From: Prevotella merdae
Lineage (GTDB): Bacteria > Bacteroidota > Bacteroidia > Bacteroidales > Bacteroidaceae
Direction of reading: 5' to 3'
Length of the DNA stretch: 30,414 nt
Assembly (NCBI RefSeq): GCF_900290275.1
Contig: NZ_LT985324.1
Coordinates: forward strand, 277,087-307,500
This document shows, piece by piece, positions 24,810 to 30,414 of this stretch. The stretch's first letter is position 1, and the number at the start of each line of letters is the position of its first letter. A program made the position numbers and the translations under genes. The notes beneath the pieces were generated by a model. It was not told the DNA's origin and searched no databases. It saw nothing but the letters and a program-made list of their open reading frames with translations.

Positions 24810-25193
24810 TTATTCGTACAGGTAGAACATTCTCTCCATCATATTCCACTTCTCGTCGCTTGTAGCATTGGCTGCACATTGCTGAAAGGTAGATACATAC
24901 TGTTCCCATTCCGCCTGGCGGGGTAGGGTAGCAAGTTTAGCCATCGCCTTATCCCAATCGAAGTCGGCAGGTGTATCGACAATCATCACAAGTCGGTTGT
25001 TCTGGATGTATATCTCCATCTCGAGTATGCCCACCTGTTTGATGCCTTTGCCAATATCCTTCCAAAAGTGATCCTTGTTGTGAGCCTCGCGATAACGTCG
25101 TATTAGTTCTGTATTGTCGTTGAGGTCCATTGTCTGTACATACCGCTTTGTAGGTTGCGCGTATTGTTTGCTGTTATAACCTTTTGTTTCCAT
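24810..25193 (-). CDS. L-rhamnose mutarotase (RhaM/DUF718) family protein, possibly for fucose
   Basis: The RhaM family interconverts alpha and beta anomers of 6-deoxy sugars. The 127-aa cytosolic protein (slightly longer than RhaM through an N-terminal extension of about 15 residues) keeps the core YREAHNK...GILEMEIYIQNNRLVMIVDT and the C-terminal WEQYVSTFQQC. Because the next gene is fkp and no rhamnose genes are near, I infer that it supplies the L-fucose anomer used by the kinase. Rhamnose remains possible. It appears to be the first gene of a two-gene operon. Confidence 0.85.
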   Translation of the reverse strand: METKGYNSKQYAQPTKRYVQTMDLNDNTELIRRYREAHNKDHFWKDIGKGIKQVGILEMEIYIQNNRLVMIVDTPADFDWDKAMAKLATLPRQAEWEQYVSTFQQCAANATSDEKWNMMERMFYLYE

Positions 25194-25259
25194 ATATTAT
25201 TGCTTGTGTTTGTTAGTTCTTAATTGAATGTACATTTACAAATAGTATGTTTTAGTTTA

Positions 25260-25267
25260 CAAACTTA
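25260..25267 (-). promoter_or_regulatory. Candidate -7 box for the mutarotase-fkp operon
   Basis: TAAGTTTG on the minus strand fits TAnnTTTG and would give a leader of about 60 nt. A TTTG occurs upstream at 25284-25287, but the 16-nt spacing is shorter than usual. Confidence 0.35.
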
Positions 25268-25404
25268 CATATTTTTTCTAATACAAATGGCATTTACTGG
25301 AAATTTATTCTATATTTATCTTGCAACAAAGTCTTAATAACAGCATTATAAAACCTCATTAACCACAAAAAGGCTCATTGTATATTGTTATTTGGTTATA
25401 ATCT

Positions 25405-25533
25405 GCAAAAGTAACCAATGGATCGGGACTCACCAACCAGAAGGACTATTGGACCAACAGCATCAATTATTCTGCCAAGGCGCAGATGTTCTTCCCTGGA
25501 GGATTGAACCTAACGCTGAGCACACATATTGGT
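25405..25533 (+). pseudogene. Possible remnant of an exported beta-barrel protein gene
   Basis: In the frame starting at 25405 about 43 codons read like real coding sequence: GLTNQKDYWTNSINYSAK, then an alternating hydrophobic stretch (FFPGGLNLTLSTHIG) resembling the last strands of an outer-membrane beta barrel. There is no start codon and an in-frame stop lies just upstream. Base composition is richer in G+C than the AT-rich flanks. A terminator follows at once (25533-25566). I read this as the 3' end of a gene lost by deletion; the original family is not identified. The remaining AT-rich sequence at 25270-25400 holds nothing I can name. Confidence 0.35.
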
Positions 25534-25566
25534 AGGAGACTATGGCTTTCTTGTTGTAGTCTCCTA
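25533..25566 (+). terminator. Terminator behind the gene remnant
   Basis: TAGGAGACTA (25533-25542) and TAGTCTCCTA (25557-25566) form a perfect 10-bp stem with a 14-nt loop, followed by TTTCTG. It sits directly at the end of the remnant coding stretch, where the terminator of the lost gene would be. Confidence 0.6.
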
Positions 25567-25619
25567 TTTCTGCATTATAGAAAAATGATGTGTTAAAATT
25601 ATTATTTTATAGCAAAAAG

Positions 25620-25650
25620 TTTGGAGAATAAATTTATTTGTTTAATTTTG
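25620..25650 (+). promoter_or_regulatory. Promoter of the secreted two-gene unit
   Basis: TTTG (25620-25623) and TAATTTTG (25643-25650) with a 19-nt spacer are a full match to the Bacteroidetes promoter. The leader to the first ATG (25708) is about 50 nt. Confidence 0.85.
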
Positions 25651-25707
25651 CAACCTTAATAGCGTTTGAATGTATATTGAAACGTTTTAGAACTTAAAAC
25701 ATTTATT

Positions 25708-26187
25708 ATGAATAAAAAATTTACTCTGACATTTGCTCTGTTGTCGCTGCTCGCAGTAGGCAATGCTCATGCCGACAGTAAGCTTGTGGCTGTTGACTCG
25801 CCCTCTGCGACAACTATTGCAAGCTTTAGCTTGAGCGACATCAGCAAGCTCAGCTTTGCTGATGGCAAGATGATGGTCACACTCTCTGACAAGACCACTA
25901 AGGAGGTTGCGCTCAACACCAATCTCGTGCTTAAGTTCGAGGATGTAACCACAGCTATTGCTGGTGTTACTAACAATGCCTCTAAGCTGCAGGTAGCTTA
26001 CGATGGAAACACTATCTCTGTAGCTGGACTTGCCAAGGCTGAAAATGCCGCTATCTACAGCATTGGTGGCGAGAAGGTTGTTGACCTAAAGTCTTGGAAT
26101 GGAAGCCCAGTAAACGTTGGCTCACTTTCCAACGGCGTGTATATCCTTAAAGTAAACAACAAATCATTTAAATTTATCAAGAAATGA
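25708..26187 (+). CDS. Small secreted protein with type IX sorting-like C-terminus
   Basis: A 159-aa protein of unknown function. A signal peptide (1-22, AHA|D) is followed by a beta-rich N-terminal part with the pattern FSLSDISKLSFADGKMMVTL, a motif frequent at the start of Bacteroidales surface proteins. The last 80 residues (ISVAGLAKAENAAIYSIGGE ... GVYILKVNNKSFKFIKK) resemble a type IX secretion type A sorting domain. The secreted nuclease at 11670 ends in a similar way (KLIKK). The chain is thus little more than a short adaptor plus a sorting tail. It overlaps the next gene by 4 nt, indicating coupled translation and perhaps a shared complex. Confidence 0.8.
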   Translation: MNKKFTLTFALLSLLAVGNAHADSKLVAVDSPSATTIASFSLSDISKLSFADGKMMVTLSDKTTKEVALNTNLVLKFEDVTTAIAGVTNNASKLQVAYDGNTISVAGLAKAENAAIYSIGGEKVVDLKSWNGSPVNVGSLSNGVYILKVNNKSFKFIKK

Positions 26188-27485
26188 AAAAAATATTCTC
26201 TATAATGCTCGGCCTCGCTATGGCTATGGGCGTAAACGCACAGACAGAAAATCCTAACCGACTCATCGTGATGTCGCAGGCAGGAAACAAGGCTTATGCT
26301 CTTGACAAGGTGGACTCTATCTATTTCGCTAAGAAAGAGGGTGAGGTTCGTGCTGATGTTAAGTTCCTTAAGTATGTAAAGGATGACAAGAAGGGTGATG
26401 TTCTTCACGTAGCTGTTACACGTACCGATCCTAACAGCTCATATTGCATCGACATATTGCCAGCAAATACAGCCAAGAGATATTCGGATGACGTTCTCGC
26501 TCAGTATTTCGATCAGCAGAAGACTACTAAGTTCAATCAGGACTTTACTGATGCCGAACTTACAGGCTTTAAGCAGGAGCTTGAGCCAAATACAAAATAT
26601 ACAGTTTTCACTGTAGCATACGATGAGTACGGTGTAGCTTGTGAGGCTTCGCGCGCAGATTTCACTACTCCGAAGGCTCCTTTGATTGGCAATCCAGCAA
26701 TCTCTTATACAATTGATGAGACTACAAGTTCAAGCTTCACTCTTACTGTGACTGCAAACAAGGATTGCTTAGGCTACTATTGGTGTATGTTTGAAAAGGG
26801 TCAGGCACAGGCTCAGTTTGAGCAGTGGGGACCAATGTTCGGCTTCCCGAATATTGAGTCTATGATTGCTCAGTTCAGTGGCAGAGAATACGATGGAGTA
26901 AGCACTAACACTTGGAAGGATTTGGCTCCTGCTACAGACTATGAGGTTTGTGTAGTTCCTGTTGACGAGGCTGGTACATTCGCTGACATGGTAACAATTC
27001 CTGTAACAACAAAGCAGCAGGGTGGCGAAGGCGTAGCTCAGGTTGCTATCACATCAGGTGGTGCTAATGTATATGAAGATAAGTTGACATACACAATCAT
27101 CTTCACTCCTAATGACCAGACTGCAGTTTATCACGATTTAGTTGTTTCTAAGGAAGCATTTGATAAGAAAGGCGAAGAGACCTGGAAGAATTATTTGCTT
27201 AATGGCGATCCTCAGGATCCTAACTACAACCAGTATGGTGTAGATAAATATACATTCGAGGTTAATGCAGGTGAAGAGTACTATGGTATTGCCATCGCTA
27301 AGAACGCTAATGGTGAGTATGGTCCTATGGTAAAGGAACTCTTTAAGGTAGAAGCTCCTGCAGGTGTTGCTCCTGCAAAGGTTAAGGCTAACAAGGGTGG
27401 TGTTGCTACTCGCATCAATTCTAACGAGAAGCGTACTGCAGTTGTTCCAGTTATGAAGAGCATTAAGCTTGTTAACGCTGAGTAA
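26184..27485 (+). CDS. Secreted protein with fibronectin-III-like repeats, function unknown
   Basis: A 433-aa exported protein with a signal peptide (1-19, VNA|Q). The start of the mature chain has YALDKVDSIYFAKKEGE, related to the FSLSDISKLSF motif of the upstream protein. Two or three repeats of about 100 residues follow (about 55-165, 170-278 and 285-390), each ending in a pattern like LEPNTKYTVFTVAYDEYG, LAPATDYEVCVVPVDEAG or VNAGEEYYGIAIAKNANG, typical of fibronectin-III-like folds. There is no lipobox, and the end (SIKLVNAE) lacks the FIKK-type tail, so secretion may depend on its partner. Codons are enriched in GCT, GTT and ACT, perhaps reflecting strong expression. Confidence 0.78.
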   Translation: MKKIFSIMLGLAMAMGVNAQTENPNRLIVMSQAGNKAYALDKVDSIYFAKKEGEVRADVKFLKYVKDDKKGDVLHVAVTRTDPNSSYCIDILPANTAKRYSDDVLAQYFDQQKTTKFNQDFTDAELTGFKQELEPNTKYTVFTVAYDEYGVACEASRADFTTPKAPLIGNPAISYTIDETTSSSFTLTVTANKDCLGYYWCMFEKGQAQAQFEQWGPMFGFPNIESMIAQFSGREYDGVSTNTWKDLAPATDYEVCVVPVDEAGTFADMVTIPVTTKQQGGEGVAQVAITSGGANVYEDKLTYTIIFTPNDQTAVYHDLVVSKEAFDKKGEETWKNYLLNGDPQDPNYNQYGVDKYTFEVNAGEEYYGIAIAKNANGEYGPMVKELFKVEAPAGVAPAKVKANKGGVATRINSNEKRTAVVPVMKSIKLVNAE

Positions 27486-27532
27486 TTTTGAGCGCAGAAT
27501 AAAACGGCAAAAATTTGAATTCTCATAACGAG

Positions 27533-27575
27533 GCCTCAGTTGCATACTTGGTGTATGTGGCTGGGGCTTTTTTTT
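27533..27575 (+). terminator. Terminator of the secreted two-gene unit
   Basis: GCCTCAG (27533-27539) pairs with CTGGGGC (27561-27567), and CATAC pairs with GTATG inside, followed directly by eight T residues. This is a strong intrinsic terminator 48 nt after the stop codon. Confidence 0.85.
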
Positions 27576-27602
27576 GTGTAAGTAAGGCAATATACTATAA
27601 AT

Positions 27603-27782
27603 TTCTTCGATAGGTTCTTGTTCGCTTCTCGTTCGTTCTTCGTTCGCTTCTCGATGTTTCTTCGATTGAGCTTCGTTCATCCTTCGTTCATCCTTCGTTT
27701 GCCGAACGAAGAACAATCGAAGAATTAACGATAATTGAGTGGTGGTAGTAGGGAGCGACTGTGGAGGAACAACGAAGGATGA
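27603..27782. repeat. Field of short TTCGTTC/TTCTTCG repeats with inverted copies
   Basis: From 27603 to about 27700 the plus strand is a string of variants of TTCTTCGATTG, TTCTTCGTTCG and CTTCGTTCATC (the last twice in tandem at 27671-27692). Exact inverted copies follow: 27703-27713 pairs with 27636-27646, 27714-27724 with 27658-27668, and 27771-27782 with the tandem copies. No convincing protein is encoded. It lies between a terminator and the rRNA promoter. The remaining 27783-27924 is AT-rich with nothing I recognise. Confidence 0.7.
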
Positions 27783-27924
27783 TATAACACTTGACGAGAG
27801 GTTAACGATAGTAATAAATGGCTGTTTATTTATAATATTATAATGTGTACGCTCACAAAACACGATGTAAGTTGTAAATATCTGTTAAAATATAAACATT
27901 TACTTACAATTTTCCGTTGAAAGT

Positions 27925-27955
27925 TTTGGTGGCTCGAGAAAAAGTCATACCTTTG
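27925..27955 (+). promoter_or_regulatory. rRNA operon promoter
   Basis: TTTG (27925-27928) and TACCTTTG (27948-27955) are separated by 19 nt. This is the only strong promoter found upstream of the 16S gene and implies a leader of about 330 nt. Confidence 0.85.
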
Positions 27956-27961
27956 CATCCG

Positions 27962-28286
27962 CTTTCGAGAACTAACGAAACCTCAAGCAAAACGAGATAG
28001 AGAAGTGTTCGAGAAAGCGATAAAGAAAGCTTGTGCAAGTTGAGCGCAATGAAGCTTGCTTCAATTGCCGAGACGCAGCCAAGTTTATAGAAAGAGTTCT
28101 TTGAAAAGATTTACATAAGACAGATAAAGTAGTACAAGAAGCGAGAATGATGAAACACTCATTCTTGGGTAGAAGAAAAACGAACCGTCAAGTTTGTTTG
28201 ACTTTAGACTCTAATTTGGAAGCTCGTTCTGAAACAGATACAAACAAGCAACGCTTGCTTCGGCAAGAGTTGGTAAAAGATATTTT
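27962..28286 (+). other. Transcribed leader of the rRNA operon
   Basis: No open reading frame of note. The leader contains hairpins, including a near-perfect stem around GAAGC-TT-GCTTC (about 28048-28069) and a UUCG tetraloop hairpin CTTGC-TTCG-GCAAG (28254-28267) just before 16S. At 28096-28107 GTTCTTTGAAAA resembles a boxA antitermination element, and a related ATCTTTGACATATTG recurs in the 16S-23S spacer at 30156-30170. The stems probably guide RNase III processing. Confidence 0.6.
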
Positions 28287-29815
<1,529 letters not shown>

Positions 29816-29831
29816 GGAGTACGAGCAAGTC

Positions 29832-30153
<322 letters not shown>

Positions 30154-30257
30154 CGATCTTTGACATATTGATACAAGCAAAACTGTAAGTTAAAAAATAA
30201 CAACAGCTGAAAGTATGAGCTACGGTTTTCCAAGCAAGCAATTGTTTGGAAGATTCG

Positions 30258-30414
30258 AAGAAAGTAGAAAAGGGCGCAAGGTGGATGCCTTGGCTCACGG
30301 AGGCGATGAAGGACGTGATAAGCTGCGATAAGCCTCGGGTAGGTGCAAATAACCCTTAATCCGAGGATTTCCGAATGGGACAACCCGTCTGTCTGAAGGA
30401 CAGTCACTATCTTA
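30258..30414 (+). rRNA. 23S ribosomal RNA, 5' part only
   Basis: From about 30258 the sequence matches the 5' end of 23S rRNA, with GGTGGATGCCTTGGC (30280-30294, equivalent to E. coli position 23 onwards), GGCGATGAAGGACGTG and AAGCCTCGGGTAGGTGCAAATAACC. The gene runs off the window end. The start is set by alignment in memory to E. coli and is approximate. Confidence 0.93.

Noticed and set aside
24757..24909. N-terminal 51-codon extension of fkp
   Set aside because: It would overlap the mutarotase gene by 100 nt and encodes Cys/Tyr-rich sequence unlike Fkp proteins. The conserved region begins at the ATG at 24756.
27603..27782. CRISPR array
   Set aside because: Repeats are short, variable and unevenly spaced with no constant spacer length, and no cas gene is in the window.
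27138..27863. 241-aa minus-strand frame across the end of the fibronectin-like gene and the repeat field
   Set aside because: Its middle is the low-complexity repeat field and a terminator, and the rest is antisense to a supported gene. No start context or domain was found.

Overview
The window looks like a chromosome segment of a Bacteroidales bacterium, most likely Prevotellaceae (Prevotella/Segatella-like). The 16S gene has a Bacteroidetes-type 3' end. Many genes are preceded by the Bacteroidetes promoter pattern TTTG, 19-20 nt, TAnnTTTG, and Shine-Dalgarno sites are generally absent. The protein set also fits: fused ThrE exporter, DUF6452/DUF6048 pair, bifunctional Fkp, short LIKK/FIKK-type C-terminal sorting tails and a Crp/Fnr regulator beside ApbE. 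The assignment rests on sequence reading, not on a database search.

Layout. 1-200: hairpin-rich, gene-free edge. 199-451: a functional tRNA-Phe(GAA) and a tandem, damaged copy of it, each with its own terminator. 530-5436, minus strand: the operon sppA - lpxK - purine nucleoside phosphorylase - thiL, ending in a strong terminator. 5582-6961, plus: a ThrE-type amino-acid exporter. 7044-11505, minus: a probable six-gene operon DUF4199 - GT2 glycosyltransferase - DUF6452 lipoprotein - DUF6048 - apbE - crp/fnr. 11670-13238, minus: a secreted endonuclease I. 13403-13683, plus: a compact promoter - SRP RNA - tRNA-Thr(TGT) - terminator unit. 13695-20581, plus: a seven-gene cluster (unknown 238-aa protein, HAD phosphatase-acetyltransferase fusion, C_GCAxxG_C_C protein, dnaG, queD, queE, cardiolipin synthase). 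20700-21896, plus: a secreted sialidase, converging on fkp (L-fucose to GDP-fucose) and a RhaM-like mutarotase on the minus strand. 25405-25566: a probable gene remnant and a terminator. 25620-27575: a two-gene unit of secreted proteins with a clear promoter and terminator. 27600-27782: an unusual repeat field. 27925-30414: an rRNA operon with leader, 16S, a spacer carrying a single tRNA-Ala(GGC), and the first part of 23S.

How it fits together. Much of the window is housekeeping: translation and secretion RNAs, replication priming, queuosine precursor synthesis, lipid A phosphorylation, cardiolipin, thiamine. The accessory flavour is host-glycan use: a sialidase that can release terminal sialic acid next to Fkp and a sugar mutarotase that would capture free fucose for surface glycosylation. 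The secreted nuclease and the small protein at 25708 share a similar sorting-like C-terminus, suggesting one export route (type IX secretion, inferred).

I saw no CRISPR array, transposase, integrase, phage gene or recognisable defence system. The most unusual items are the HAD-acetyltransferase fusion, the tRNA-Ala(GGC)-only rRNA spacer, the damaged tandem tRNA-Phe copy, an Asp at the purine-recognition site of the nucleoside phosphorylase, and the repeat field in front of the rRNA operon. None of these amounts to a clear new multi-gene system.
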